A stretch of 64,000 nt of DNA. Source: Narthecium ossifragum. Taxonomy: Eukaryota; Streptophyta; Magnoliopsida; Dioscoreales; Nartheciaceae. The stretch lies in contig OY986964.1 of NCBI GenBank assembly GCA_963920575.1, forward strand, positions 34,827,825-34,891,824, given 5' to 3'. Shown piece after piece: positions 46,646 to 59,078 of this stretch; positions within the stretch are counted from its first letter, which is position 1, and every line of letters starts with the position of its first letter. The notes under the pieces were generated by a model. That model did no database searches. It saw only the letters and a list, made by a program, of their open reading frames with translations, and had not been told where the DNA came from. The translations under genes and the position numbers were made by a program.

Positions 46646-49600
46646 ATGGAGCCTGGAGCGGCTTTGAGCTTGCATTCTCGTTCTTTGATTGGTTGTGAGA
46701 ACCCTGTCAAGAGGCCGGGGAGGTTTGCAAGGCTGCCGAGAGGGTTAACGGAAGGGAAGAAGCTTCAGTCGCTTAATCTGAGGCATTCTCAGTTAAATGA
46801 CGCTTTGGATCGGTCTAAACGGATCGAGTTGAACCTTTCTTGCTGTTGTAAGAACTCTGGAGGTAATTTGATGCTAATTCATTGATTTCTTGGGTTTTTC
46901 TATATGCAGAATGCAAATGGTAATCCGTTTCTTGATATTGATGTTTGCGAAGTATATTATGAATACATAAAGCGGATGATAAACTCGCTTCTTGTCTTTA
47001 ATTTGATATTAGAATTCCCTTATCAACTATATCTCCTATTGACAAGCCTATATCCAGAAGCCTTGATGGCTCTACAGGCAAGTAAAAACGTTATTCTATC
47101 CCATAGGAGAGAGGCAAATGAGTTATAAAATTTGGCTGAGTTTTGATGAGAACTAAACTTTGCCAATCTTATGGGCAAATTGGCAGCTGATAAAGATAGG
47201 AATGGTTCTAATTCCCTGCTAGTTACGTGAATAATCTACAAAGTCAAGCTTCACTGGAAGGTTAAACATTTTGAAGCACAAAGGCAAGAATTTTCTACAT
47301 CTTATAGCTGGCAATTTGCTTAATCTGAGGCATTCTCAATTCGACTGAGTGTATATTATACTTTATGCTGTAGGAACCTGTAATTTGACTTGTAGCAATC
47401 TTGCAATTAATCTCATGATGCATCCATGTATTTTTGTGTTATTTCTGAGTTTTAATTAGATATTGGTATCTTATTGCTGAGTATGAATATCAAAGTCAGC
47501 ATTCGATCTGTAATCTGTATCTGAATTTGTCCATAAATTGATCAGTGCCTATTGTGTGAATACTTTTGATGGTGGGGTTAATCATTTAGAGCATGTTAAA
47601 GTCTTTTCTGTCTTATGTGAGATTTAGCTGCTCCTTGACCACTGCCTGTGAGAGAGTTCTTTTTCCGAATTGTAAACTAAGCTGATTGATTTTTGTGCCG
47701 TGTTTTGATTAATTTAACAGAAGCTCATTGTAAATGAGATGCCTCTAGAAACTTAATCTACTTATTCAAGTGTTGCTGATTTTTGGCTTTCTTTACTTGT
47801 AATGTAGTTTCATCCAGTGGGTCGGAGAACTTTCATGCCTCTGTTGATGAAGCACTCGTCCTAAAGGTATAGGATGATCTACTGAATGTATCTACCTGAG
47901 TTAGTTGATTTTATCTTTTCGTCTTCTTATGTCGAAAGAAATATTCGAGCAGAGAAACATATCCTATCATGATTCATTGGGTGCAATGTTGGTTATAATG
48001 CAGAGGAAATCAGAAGATGTCCTACCGTACTTAAGTGGACAATGCATATATCTAGTTGGTCAGTTTCCTTCTCTTCCTAACTGGAGTTTGTGCATTAACT
48101 TTCTTTGTAGATATTGTCTGTACCTTAAATATGTGAAGTGATTGATTGTTTGATTTGGTATGCAGGAATGATGGGATCTGGGAAGACGACTGTTGGAAAG
48201 ATCTTATCAGAAGTGTTAGGCTACTCATTTTTCGACAGGTTTCTTTTGCCTCATGTTGTATAGAGATTATTTTTGGGGTCTTCTGATGAGGCCTTTAGCA
48301 GAACCCTTGATTGTTGCTTGGATGGTGATCATTTCACATTTGCTGGGATTACAGTGACAAATTGGTAGAGCAATCTGTTGGCATGTCATCTGTGGCTCAG
48401 ATCTTCAAGGAGCGTAGTGAGGCTTTCTTTAGAGATAGTGAGGTTCATATCCCACCTTTCAATGATACGCAAATTTATACATTGACCTATGCCCTAAAGT
48501 TCTGTTCTTGTTTTGGATTATCTGCAACTGTTGTACAACTTTTGTGTTACAGTACTAGGAGACCCTAATTTAAGGTTTTACCTTTCATGACATAGAGTGA
48601 AGTGCTGAGAGACTTGTCAATGATGCGCCGATTGGTTGTTGCTACTGGAGGTGGCGCAGTGATCCGGCCGATGAACTGGTATTACAATAATTGCATGGAA
48701 TCTGTTGGCTAAAGCATATTTTGCTGCATGTATCGCATGCCATTTATACTAAGACGTCAAATTACCTTCTTGCATTATCAGGAGATATATGAAGCAGGGC
48801 GTTACAGTCTGGTTGGATGTGCCTTTAGAAGCTCTTGCAAGGCGTATTTCTGCTATAGGGACTGGTTCTCGTCCTCTTTTGCATGAAGAATCTGGAGATC
48901 CATACACAATGGTAGGTACTTGCCAATTAACAGAACAAAGTGCTATTATGTTCCAGCCAATTTCATGTGACAGTTGTCTAATAAGAAACCTATACTACAT
49001 TATGGGTGATCGAAAAAAGTTATAGAGGCATGCACCTTCAGAAACTGAATTCAACACCACCTAAGCAAAATATTCTAAGCATGTTCATAGTTTGTGGATA
49101 GGCATATCATGCAAGAGTTCATTTCACAATAAGCTATAAATTGGGATTCAATTCCTGACAAGACTTTGTTCTACTAGGTCATCAGATGGTCATCGCAACC
49201 AAGACACGGAAGTCCTTAATTGCTTTATTCCTGACTGTTGACTTCCCTGTCCCTGTAGGCTTTCATGCGGTTATCCACACTCTTCGAGCAAAGGGGTGAT
49301 GCCTATGCCAATGCCGACGCAAGAGTTTGCCTCCAACGTATGTATACTTGCTCATACCACCTGTTACCCTTAAGCACGTATGTGCTTTTGGAAAAGATAT
49401 TGGGTGCATTGTTAGTTGAGGGCCATGATTTCTTTTTTTTTTGCATTGCCCCCTCTCTGCCAACTTAGCATTTTTTTGCCAGCTTTGTTTTTCTCCTTCT
49501 CATTGCAAGTCTATTCTTTAATTCATCAATTTTCCAATCCAGATCTTTCTGGACATCCTTGTGAACATCTTGATCATTCTTTTCTTTGCAACATCTTTTT

Positions 49601-50016
49601 TTAAAAAAAATTAATTGAGCCCATAGGCTATGTAAATAACATACATCTTTGCAACATCTTGTCACAATGTGCCGGCTTTGTACTGCTATGGGTTGAAATA
49701 CTTTTGTGGGTTATGATCGGGTGGATTATATTGTGGTATTTGCAGATATTGCTGCTAAGCAGGGCCATGGGGATGTCACCTCTCTCACACCTACTGCTAT
49801 TGCAATAGAGGTATCTCACTCCTTTTCTGTTTCCCACTTATTTGTTTGGCCCTAGCTTTGAAATATTACTGGTCACTCTGCCTCTCTCCTTTTGTTCATG
49901 CATTGTCGTTGAATTTGTTCTGAAAATCTGTGATCTTGTTCCGGCAGGCACTAGTAAAGATTGAGAGCTTTCTAATTGAGGATGCAGCTATAAGAAGTCC
50001 ATTTATCCAGGCTTGA
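46646..50016 (+). CDS. SK: Shikimate kinase, chloroplastic
   Basis: Ten exons: 46646-46862, 47808-47866, 48004-48058, 48166-48238, 48355-48442, 48596-48678, 48782-48911, 49259-49337, 49746-49810 and 49948-50016. All are GT/AG and join in frame to 305 residues, close to Arabidopsis SK2 (about 300). Residues 1 to about 75 are Ser/Arg/Leu-rich and acid-poor, as in a plastid transit peptide. The kinase core follows: Walker [12 protein letters not shown], shikimate-binding [37 protein letters not shown] with the lid segment [13 protein letters not shown], and [14 protein letters not shown]. It phosphorylates shikimate to shikimate-3-phosphate with ATP, the fifth step of the shikimate pathway to aromatic amino acids. 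No catalytic motif is missing. Confidence 0.96.
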
Positions 50017-52429
50017 GGAACCAAAATGAAGCTTGGGTTATTGTTCTGCAGTACCCTTTCTCGTATACATATGTATTAACCTTGAAATATTTTTCGTCCA
50101 TTCATGATTTATTGCAAAACTTTCTCCTATAATGGATTGAACTCCACATAAGAAGGCAATAGCAATTCATTAAATCTCCATGTCTGAGAAAACGATCATC
50201 CTTTCTACTTGGCTGCTGGGAAAAAAATTCAGGTCTGATTAAATTTTTACACACCTTCTTTGTTTTTTTTTATTATTAATTGAGCTCATAGGCTAGGTCC
50301 TAAACAACCGGGATCTCAGAATCCTAATGGCCCCCTATCAGGGACCATTCAAAAACAGCTTGCCTACATCATTTAGCAAGCCCATCGGCTTTGCTATTAA
50401 CAATCCTAAGTATATATATGAACATTACACATTCCATCTTCATAGTCAGAAACCACACCTCCCTGAGTTGCACACCTTCTTTGTTGATATGCATGATGTG
50501 GTAAAAGCTGATTCATATTTTGTTCTTGAGATGGAGGTTATTCTCAGCAGTTATTTGGTTTGAAGATCTTACCAAGCCTATCGGAAGCACCCCCAAAACC
50601 ATCCAAACAAGACCAGAAATTACCAAAACTGATCTAACATATCAGGTTTTAGCTCGGACAGAAATCGAAACGGAAACCTTAATTAATACATATATCCTAA
50701 TGCCAATACCTAGCTAGCTTATAAACACGCTATAGTTGCAGTAGTCTGTGGATGGGACTTGAGAATGCAGCAATAACATTTAAACAGAATCTATAACAAC
50801 AAAAGAAAAGACCAGCTCGCTTCTAGTATTCATAATATTTGCTTACAAACTATGTTCGAGTATCAACTATCAAAGTTGATGGATCAAGTTAATCTAAGAT
50901 GTTACCTGCTCAATGCATTTGTACAAAGTGAAACAGCCCCCAAAAAACCAGAAAAACAAAAACAAAAAGGCGGCCATAGTAGAAGCAAAACTCCTGGTCC
51001 AAATTGTCGTAAACGGAGGCAAAGAAGACTGACTTCTGGCTGGCTGGAAGAGCAGACAAGTAATAGTCAAAATCATGATTAAGAAGAAAGATCTTGCATA
51101 GTAAGGTTAAAGAGTTTTAATGAGAAATGTCCAAAGAAGATCAAATAATGCATAAGGGAATAGTGTGAGAGAGTTGGTTTAAAAGTGAATAAACTGTTAA
51201 TATTATATTGGCATTACAGATTTTTGATGCAAAGCAAAACTCAAAGATTATGACAAGGCTTAATCATCATGGTGATAATTTAGGCTTAAATGGATTGAAT
51301 AAAAACAAGAAGTTCATTGAACTAGTGTATGGAGGTCGTCAAGAGTAAGTGATATTGTATGAGCTGAGCTATTAAGCACGGAGTCGAGATAACAAAATGA
51401 GAATTTCTGACATGAGTAGCCCCTATCATACAGAATGCCGAGTCGATAAATAATTTATCAATTAATATATAGGGATCCATATCCCCTTAAATCAATGATA
51501 TTTACAGTGTATTTAGAAAGACAAATGGCTATTCCTAAGTTTTAGTGGATCAGAGAAATCAGCCCCCTATCCCAATTGTGTACAAGGTGATTACTTAATG
51601 AAAATTAATGCCAACATCAAGACATATATGTCCATACAACATTCTTTACATCCATTTAAATGGATAATTTAGATTGCACATACTTGATGACATTGTTGCA
51701 ACCATAAGTTCTCTCGAATCGATCATTGCACTCCCTTAGAACTACTGCTGACTTGTATACTTTCTCACTACCAATTCTTTCTAAAATCTACTATCCATTA
51801 CTATGACAATAGTGCGGTCTCTTTCTGTTTAAAGAATGGCCAGCAAAATCTATTAACGCAATCACAAGAGAAGAGAGACTAACCAACCAAATGAACATGG
51901 AAATAATAAAAAAGTGGGATGAAAAGTTTCCACTCAGACACCATACATATGAAGCCAATTTCTTTTCACAGTTCTGTGGCTCTGAATTCCTCAGATACCA
52001 GGTATGGACCTTATTTTCTCTTCTTAATCCAGTATCATAAGAAAGAAACAATGTGGCCAAGCATGTATAGCATTGCAGTGTTAAAGGTTTACACTCAGAT
52101 ATGATATCTATAAAAGACGAATTCTTTTCAGTGTTGCAGCTTTGAATTCATCTGATGGATTTCCCCACATGAAACCTTATATTCTCTCCTTGATTCAGTA
52201 TCATAATTGATGCAGACAAGAGGAGAAGAACCAAGCAATGACAGATTTTGATGGAGGAGAGAAATAATAAGATTGCAGTAGGAGCGTAAACTCAGCCTAA
52301 GGCTTGAGAAAAGGTTCAGAACTCAGTTCTGTAGACTAATGAACTTCCGAGGCTGGCAAGGGATAAAGCTAGATGGCAATACAGCGGTAACGGTCGAGTA
52401 TCTGCGTCTTCAGCTTATTTTTTTCTTGC
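50017..52429. other. Intergenic, no gene seen
   Basis: AT-rich. An imperfect tandem duplication of about 155 bp lies near 51935-52210: CACTCAGA, TTCTTTTCA, GCT(C/T)TGAATTC and TATCATAA recur in order. Short open frames are unconvincing. Confidence 0.5.
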
Positions 52430-53508
52430 GAGCAGATTCAAACAAAACTGGGAGGATGTAAGGGAGGTTAATTGGTCTAATCTTTGGAGATTCCCTAGTG
52501 GGCCAAGAATCAAGCATTTCCTATGGAAGGCTCTAAAGGGTGCAAGGGAGGTTAATTGGTCTAATCTTTGGAGATTCCCTGGTGGATGAAGAATCAAGCA
52601 TTTCCTATGGAAGGCTCTAAAGGGTAAATTACCAGTGAGAGAAGCTCTTTGGAACTATTGTGGATCCTCAGATCATTTCTGTCCGAAATGTGAAGTACAT
52701 CCGGAACCTATGGTGCACACCCTGTTTGAATGTGATGCAGTTCGGGAGGTTTTTGATAGGCTGTTGATGGAATGTGGAGTACTCTTTTCTGAGTGGAATC
52801 TGCAGCAACTTCTTCGGGTGATAAATCAATCTTCTAATCAACATGGAGCCATGAAACTTAAGGCTTATCTTGGATATGGGTTATGGTTGTCCTTGAAGGA
52901 CCGGAATTATAGGGTCTTTGAAAGTTGAGGAGACCTTCCTGAGGTGGTGGCTAAGAGAGCTAAGAGGCTTGCTGATGAGTTCTTATCTAATCTTGGCAAG
53001 AAGGGGATTAGAGATGATCCTGAATGCGAAGTTTGGGTGTACCAAACTGATGCCTCCTGTGATGTTGAATCAGGAAATGTGACAGTGGCAGCAGTGGAAT
53101 TGAATAAGCAAGGGGATTTATATTCGATTATAGGTCACCGAAGCTCTGTTGGAACTGTGTTTGAAGCATAGCTTGTTGCTATTTTGAGATCTATGGAATG
53201 AGCTAAAGATAGAGGAATAAAGAAGATTATAATAGAGTCTGAGGTTATTGACATGATTAATGGTGTCAAGGCATGGCCTAGGGGTATGGAGCAGCTTGCA
53301 AAGGGAGTTTGGAAGCTGGTTTTGGGCTTCGAATCAGTTTTGTTCTTATTTGTTTGTAGGTCTTCTAACGTTGTAGCGAACTGGGTTGTCAAATGGTGTA
53401 GGCTTTGATGCACCAGTTTTGATTGGCAACATGAGTATGGGGCTGAGGCCTTGGCCTCAATGTTGTAAATAATTCCTAGCCTTTGGCTCAATTCATCAAA
53501 AAAAAAAA
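52430..53508 (+). mobile_element. Decayed LINE 3' end (zf-RVT and RNase H)
   Basis: The sequence encodes FLWKALKGKLPVREALWNYC and CPKCEVHPEPMVHTLFECDA, the zinc-binding zf-RVT domain that follows LINE reverse transcriptase. A frame broken by several stops (52926, 53169, 53199) then carries an RNase H-like region: VWVYQTDASCDV, KKIIIESEVIDMINGVKAWP and SSNVVANWVVKW. The 3' end is GGCTCAATTCATCAAAAAAAAAAA, the A-rich tail typical of plant L1-type LINEs. The RT domain itself is absent, so this is a 5'-truncated copy. Confidence 0.88.
52461..52628 (+). repeat. 84-bp tandem duplication inside LINE
   Basis: AGGGAGGTTAATTGGTCTAA begins at 52461 and again at 52545, and both copies end in GGAAGGCTCTAAAGGG. 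The period of 84 keeps the frame, so the same 28-residue block of the LINE protein is repeated, with a stop in the second copy. Confidence 0.92.
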
Positions 53509-53527
53509 ATTACTAATGAACTTCTGA

Positions 53528-53529
<2 letters not shown>

Positions 53530-53584
<55 letters not shown>
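53530..53584. repeat. (TA)n(GA)n microsatellite
   Basis: About 30 bases of TA dinucleotides are followed by about 25 bases of GA dinucleotides, directly abutting the left TIR at 53585. Confidence 0.95.
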
Positions 53585-53585
<1 letters not shown>

Positions 53586-53970
53586 GAATTTTCTGAATAG
53601 AACTGGTTCGTTGGTGTTAGAGAGCGAACTGTGATCCTGATCGTCCATTCCCATCCGACGATCAGGATCACGTCGGGGCTTATTAAGCTTCTTCGCGAGA
53701 GAAGGACCTCCCCCGAGCCTCTTCGCCATCATCACCACCGCTGCCCTTCTTCGCGATCCTGGTGCCTCCCCCGAGCTTCTTCGCCATCGCTGCCACTGCC
53801 GCCACCACCGCTCCTCCCTCTTGCGTCTTCGCCATCGCCGACCTCCCAACTCCAATTACGGCGTCGGCATCGGCATCGGCCTTTCGCCAAACCCTCCTCC
53901 CTTCCTCCCACCCCGATCCCCATCGCTGCCGCCCCTTCTTCGTCGATCTCCACCACCCCCTCTCACCATT
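53585..53970 (+). repeat. Left long terminal inverted repeat
   Basis: This begins GGAATTTTCTGAATAGAACT and matches the reverse complement of 57335-57718 at high identity. Shared landmarks are CGTTGGTGTTAGAGAGCGAA, GATCCTGATCGTCC and GAGAGAAGGACCTCCCCCGA. It is GC- and C/T-rich, with several open frames that are by-products. Confidence 0.93.
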
Positions 53971-54995
53971 TCCCGTCTCAATCTCATCTCATCACCGCCT
54001 CAACCCATCATCTCCTTCCCTCCACCGTCGGCATCACCCCCCAAGCCAGCAGCCGCTGCCAGCACCCCCATCGCACAGCTCCGTCCTCCTCGCCAGAAAT
54101 CACTTCGTTCATGGACGACATGTGAGTAAGAAATGGCATTTTTTTTATGGATGCATGCATTGATCACTAGATATCTCTTCATTATGATGAAGCATATGAT
54201 TCTTGGTTCTTCTCTTGTTTGCTGACCTTGTGATGAAGCATATGATTCCTACCATATTGTTGTACTCTCCTAGATGATGCAGTAGATCAATCTTTAATAC
54301 AATTCATTGAAGTTTTTGTACACACTATGCTTCAAAAACAACAAAATGTAGAAAATGTTGATTTTTCCCTTTTGGATATCTAATATGAATCTAATCGTAC
54401 ATGCAATGTTCCTATTGTTTGAGTGCATTGGCAAGTAGTATTGCTGTAGATTGACTCCTCATGGATAGCTTCTAGTTGAGGACAATATTGTTGCAGATTG
54501 CTTTCACATCAGTAGTTTATCCAGCTCTAATATTGACTTTTATGTCTATATTGCTGTAGATTGACTCCTCAGTTATTTGTTTTGTTATGAGTTCTGCAGA
54601 TCGCTTTCACATCATTAGTTTATATATTGGCTATTATGTCTATATTCTGCAGATTGCTATGAGTTCTAATTACTTTTGTGATCCATATTGCTGCTTACTT
54701 GTCAAACATCACAATCTATCCACAAGTTACCAGACTGGCTTTTATGTCTCAGTGCCAGGTATCAGTTTATTTGTTCAAGTGTTCTTCCCATTCTCTTTAA
54801 CATCCTTTTCTGCTTCCTGCATACGTTTCATTTTATGCTCAATTTCTTCAAAAAGAATTCGTGATGTTTGGCACAGCAATTGGTCCACAAGTATCAGTGT
54901 GAGAATCTTAGACAATCTTGTATAGAAAAAGAATTCGTGATTTATTTCTCAGATAAAATTTGGAGTATCTAATCCAATTAGTGTGTCACCTCTGC

Positions 54996-55132
54996 AGTGA
55001 AAATGCAGGTCTAATGTGACATGAACTTATTGTATTTTTCATGTGTTAACCAGGAAAATTTGGAGCAGTAATTGCTTCTATTCCTTTGCCGCTTGTTGCT
55101 GCCATATATTGTGTCCTCTATGCATATACAGG
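54996..55132 (+). pseudogene. Captured NAT (nucleobase-ascorbate transporter) exon fragments
   Basis: At about 55054-55132, between CAG acceptor-like and CAG|GTATTC donor-like borders, one frame reads GKFGAVIASIPLPL followed by VAAIYCVLYAYT. This closely fits the segment of plant NAT proteins after the signature motif. About 40 bases upstream a second frame reads SENAGLM before a stop, resembling the ENAGL part of the same signature. The two pieces are separated by a few dozen non-coding bases, so the rest of the exon was lost. No other NAT domain is present. Confidence 0.7.
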
Positions 55133-56014
55133 TATTCATCTGCATCTTTATTTCTTCCCCAATCTCATATTAAATCCTCATCTTACATGGTATATATGCA
55201 AGTTATTTTTGGTAAAATATGCTTACTGCCCTCAATTCCAATCCTAAAGTTTTCAATATAGACCTCAATAGTCAATATTTAGGGTCTTAATTGACACGTT
55301 CTGGACTAGGACCCAAATAAAACTGAGGATAGTAAGCATGTGTTAACAAGGGCTACCTTTGAGTTGTTAAATTCCTTACACTTACCCTGTTTGGAGATGC
55401 AGTCATTGCTTCAAGGGGTAAATAAAATGAAAATTGCAAAGTTATGAGACTACCTCATACATTGAAGAGAAGTTTCAATTTAATCTCCTGTTGATGATTT
55501 TTAAGCTGTGCACTTGCCAACTTATGTTGCTACATATTGTACTTTCAAGATTGAAGTACTGTTGAATTTTCCTTTGCTTGTTATGTACTAACAAACCTTT
55601 TTGTTGGTGTTGACTTATCACAGCTCAAGATCCGATCATATCAACATCAAGCTCTTACTCTTATCACAACTCAAACTCAAGCTCTTACTCTTATCATAAC
55701 TCAAGCTCAAGCTCAAATTCAAGCTCTTCATACAAGATTCATTTTATTCTTCTTGTACTGTACTAAAAAAATTTCAATCCTGTATATTGTATCTGAGTTT
55801 GGAGGTCAGGTTTGATGCCCCCTCCATTGTAAATAGACTACATTGGAATTATATTAGCAATTTGTGATGAAAATCACATTTTTGTTTGCATTGATTACAA
55901 CCACGCACTACACAACAGATATTGCAACGGACAACTAACAGCTAACAGCCAATAGCTAACATACTCAGACTTTGATTACAACCTTGATTTCAATTAACAA
56001 TTCACAGCTAACAG

Positions 56015-56200
56015 GCCTTGATTACAAAACAGAATTGCTTAGAGTACAAACCACAACTAACAACCCTTGATTACAAAGCAGAATTGCTTAGAGTACAAAC
56101 CACAACTAACAACCCTTGATTACAAAGCAGAATTGCTTAGAGTACAAACCACAACTAACAACCCTTGATTACAAAGCAGAATTGCTTAGAGTACAAACAA
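56015..56200 (+). repeat. 49-bp tandem array, about 3.7 copies
   Basis: AGAGTACAAACCACAACTAA followed by CAACCCTTGATTACAAAGCA begins at 56041, 56090 and 56139, with a partial unit at 56188 and a partial one before the first. Copies are almost identical, indicating recent expansion. Confidence 0.95.
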
Positions 56201-57334
56201 CTCTACATATTGCCTTCCAAATTCAACTTCAAATGAATCGAGTAGCGTCCAGCAATATCCTGCATAAGAGAAAAAGAGAAATCAATGCAAGAAATCTTAT
56301 GGAGCAAACTGAGTTCTGCATGCCCTAGGATGTAAAACCATCACCAAGTAGTTCATGAAAATGCTTTAAAACAGTTACATTATTCTCATTGAGGACTCAA
56401 CCAAGTTCTTTTAGCATTCTGTAAGTGACCAATTTCAGTTTCCAATCTTCCAATTTCAAATTGTTAAACAACAGTGCGTGGGAATCTACAGGAGAAAGCT
56501 TTAAAATTGGGGTTGAGGTATTTACATCTCTGTAGGCAATCAATGTCAAGAATGAAAGACATCAACTCGTTCATATGTTCACAACTTAGGTTCTGTAGAT
56601 GCATTAAGCAAGTGTCAGAGCTACCAAGACAAGAAGCAGACAGCACTTTGATAATTGAATAAGATGTTGGCTGGTGATTTATGCACTTACAATCATACAA
56701 CCAAAGCAAATAGCATAAAATTTATGCTCTTTCTCTTTACCGCTTGACTATAAATTCAACACTTGTAGCTCCAGAAAGTTACCTGCAATGTTAGAAGTTG
56801 CACATCAAAGAAAAAAATGCACAATTGTCCTCAACTAGAAGTTATCCATGAGGAGTCAATCAAAAACATTCTGCAGTAAATTAACAACCAAGCAAGCATC
56901 TGATAGACATTGCAGTAAATTAGCTTCTTATGTCTCTTTTCCAGTTCCTAAGCTGAAAAATAGGAGCTGAAAAATTAGAACCATCAATCCCCACCACTTA
57001 GTAAGCCATGTTTACCATATTTTGCTCCTTATCTAACTAAAATAGACAGATATTGGAAGCTGTAGTCTAGAAAGCTATTGGTCAAAATTGGATATAGCTG
57101 AGAATTGAAATCATACTAAATTTCTGATTTTTTTTCATCAGAACAATCTTCAGAACAGAGCACCAGTGGGGGGCTTCGACGGCGGCGGTCGGGGGCTGGC
57201 CAGCCGCGGGGGTTGCCGGGGGAGACGTTGGTCAACGGAGATCACACCGCTGGAGCGCCGGAGATCGCAGGAGTAAGGTCGAGGGAGGGTGGACGTGCGG
57301 GCTTCCCGATGAGATGGAGGGTGTTGTGCGACGG

Positions 57335-57718
57335 TGGAGGGAACTGGTGAGAGGGGGTGGTGGAGATTGACGGAAAAGCGGCAGCAACAATGGGGGTCAG
57401 GATAGGAGGAGGGGAGGAGGGTTTGGGGTAAGGCTGATGCCGATGCCGACGCCGCCGTTGGAGTTGGGAGGTCGGTGATGGCGAAGACGCAAGAGGGAGG
57501 AGCGGCGGTGGCGGCGGTGGCGAAGAAGCTCGGGGGAGGCACCAGGATCGTGAAGAAGGGCAGCGGTGGTGGTGATGGCGAAGAGGCTCGGGGGAGGTCC
57601 TTCTCTCGCGAAGAAGCTTAATAAGGCCGACGTGATCCTGATCGTCGGATGGGAATGGACGATCAGGATCACAGTTCGCTCTCTAACACCAACGAACCGG
57701 TTCTATTCAGAAAATTCC
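57335..57718 (-). repeat. Right long terminal inverted repeat
   Basis: Inverted partner of 53585-53970, ending CGGTTCTATTCAGAAAATTCC on the plus strand. Differences from the left copy are scattered substitutions and small indels. Confidence 0.93.
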
Positions 57719-58180
57719 AGCTACGGCAGAAAAGAGGTTATTTATAATAGCATTAGCAAACTTGAATCCTACCTTGATCTTCATAAGTTAAAACATATCC
57801 TAGCCATAAAAAATTATTAAAAGTCACGTGCTAGTCACATGACCCTTTTATTTAATAGATAATTGGAAGTTACACCATTTTTGTGTAACTTGTTGATGGG
57901 TACACCCATGTCATTAGATTTAAGGGTTAAGCACCAAGTTTCATCAGTTATGGTAGTTATTGGTGGTTATATTTAATTTTAGGACCTTTCTAACCCTTGC
58001 TATTAATGTGGTCATGAAATCAGCCAAGTATTAATACATTTTGCATGGTGAAATGTGATAGTTCCAATACTTTTAATTAATTTTTCCTTTGAATATGTGC
58101 CAAGTTTTAAATGCATTTGTAGTTAATTAATTTTTAAATGTGATAGTTCCAATATTTAATTAATTTTTCGAGTATTCTTT
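57719..58180. other. Intergenic, AT-rich
   Basis: No gene or clear element. TTAATTAATTTTT and AATGTGATAGTTCCAATA recur near 58045-58170, a small local duplication. Confidence 0.5.
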
Positions 58181-58517
58181 TTTCTTTTTTCTCTTTTCTC
58201 TTTTCTCTTTTCTCTTTTTCTCTTTTTGGTGTTCTAGTCCACCACTTTTCATGATTGCATTCAAGTGCATTCCAGAATTCTCTTTTCTCTTTTCTCTTTC
58301 TCTTTTTGGTGATCTAGTCCACTATTTTTTGACGATTGCATTCCAGAATTCTCTTTTCTCTTTTATCTTTTCTCTTTTTGGTGATCTAGTCCACTACTTT
58401 CGCGGTTGCATTCCAGAATTCTCTTTTCTCTTTTCTCTTTTTAGTCCATCGTAGCATCGTAGCATCAGTATTTCCTTTTCTCTTTTCTCTTTTTTCTTTT
58501 CTCTTTTCTCTTTTTTG
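58181..58517 (+). repeat. CTTTT-rich tandem repeat beside the gap
   Basis: Runs of TCTTTTCTCTTTTC alternate with a unit of about 67 bp containing GCATTCCAGAATTCTC and TTTTTGGTGATCTAGTCCAC, repeated three to four times. The array runs into the N gap, which probably reflects collapsed repeat units. Confidence 0.88.
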
Positions 58518-58717
58518 NNNNNNNNNNNNNNNNNNNNNNNNNNNNNNNNNNNNNNNNNNNNNNNNNNNNNNNNNNNNNNNNNNNNNNNNNNNNNNNNNNN
58601 NNNNNNNNNNNNNNNNNNNNNNNNNNNNNNNNNNNNNNNNNNNNNNNNNNNNNNNNNNNNNNNNNNNNNNNNNNNNNNNNNNNNNNNNNNNNNNNNNNNN
58701 NNNNNNNNNNNNNNNNN
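58518..58717. other. Assembly gap (200 N)
   Basis: Exactly 200 N, preceded by a pyrimidine-rich tandem array. The open frames that appear to cross it are artefacts. Confidence 0.98.
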
Positions 58718-59078
58718 TGGGGGGATTTGGATGGGGGTATAGGTGTCTTTTGAAGTGGTAGATGGTGTTAAGCCCCCAGATCTTATGCTGGGTGTTTTTT
58801 TAACGGGATAAGTTCTATATATGGTGCTGGAGCCCCTTCCCCCTTTATTTAACTGAATACTCAAAAGCATATAAAATAAGCATCTAACTAATTAGCTAAT
58901 GCTCCTGCATCAATATTAACGAAACAATGTCACAAGCATGTATAGCATTGCAATGGTATTCCTAATTCGCAAACAATATTTGGACACGATACTACTATTC
59001 AGATCAATCAAGATTCTTAGAACTGAACAGAATAAAGAAATCAAGAGCATAGCCATACCGAAGCATGCATTGCGAAGA
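58718..59078. other. 3' flank of the F-box/kelch gene
   Basis: Likely the 3' UTR and downstream DNA of the minus-strand gene. I see no other feature. Confidence 0.5.

Larger units (their letters stand above)
53585..57718. mobile_element. Long-TIR DNA element, probably Pack-MULE-like
   Basis: Terminal inverted repeats of about 385 bp enclose about 3.4 kb with no transposase. A shorter inverted pair lies inside (54449-54486 and 56824-56861). The interior carries pieces of a nucleobase-ascorbate transporter gene with splice-like borders (54996-55132). It also holds a 49-bp tandem array and, on the minus strand, an unrecognised spliced-looking segment (56464-56709). Long GC-rich TIRs plus captured exon fragments are the signature of non-autonomous Mutator-like elements. 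No 9-bp target duplication is visible; the left flank is a microsatellite. The superfamily is therefore inferred. Confidence 0.7.

Noticed and set aside
53631..54125. Pro/Ser-rich frames of 100-164 codons in the left TIR
   Set aside because: They exist in several frames at once because the sequence is C-rich, and similar ones appear in the inverted copy. There is no domain.
56015..56200. 49-bp array considered as a CRISPR-like array
   Set aside because: Units are contiguous with no variable spacers, and the genome is a plant.
58394..58870. Open frames across the second N gap
   Set aside because: Unknown residues plus a Lys/Glu-rich shadow of the CTTTT repeat.
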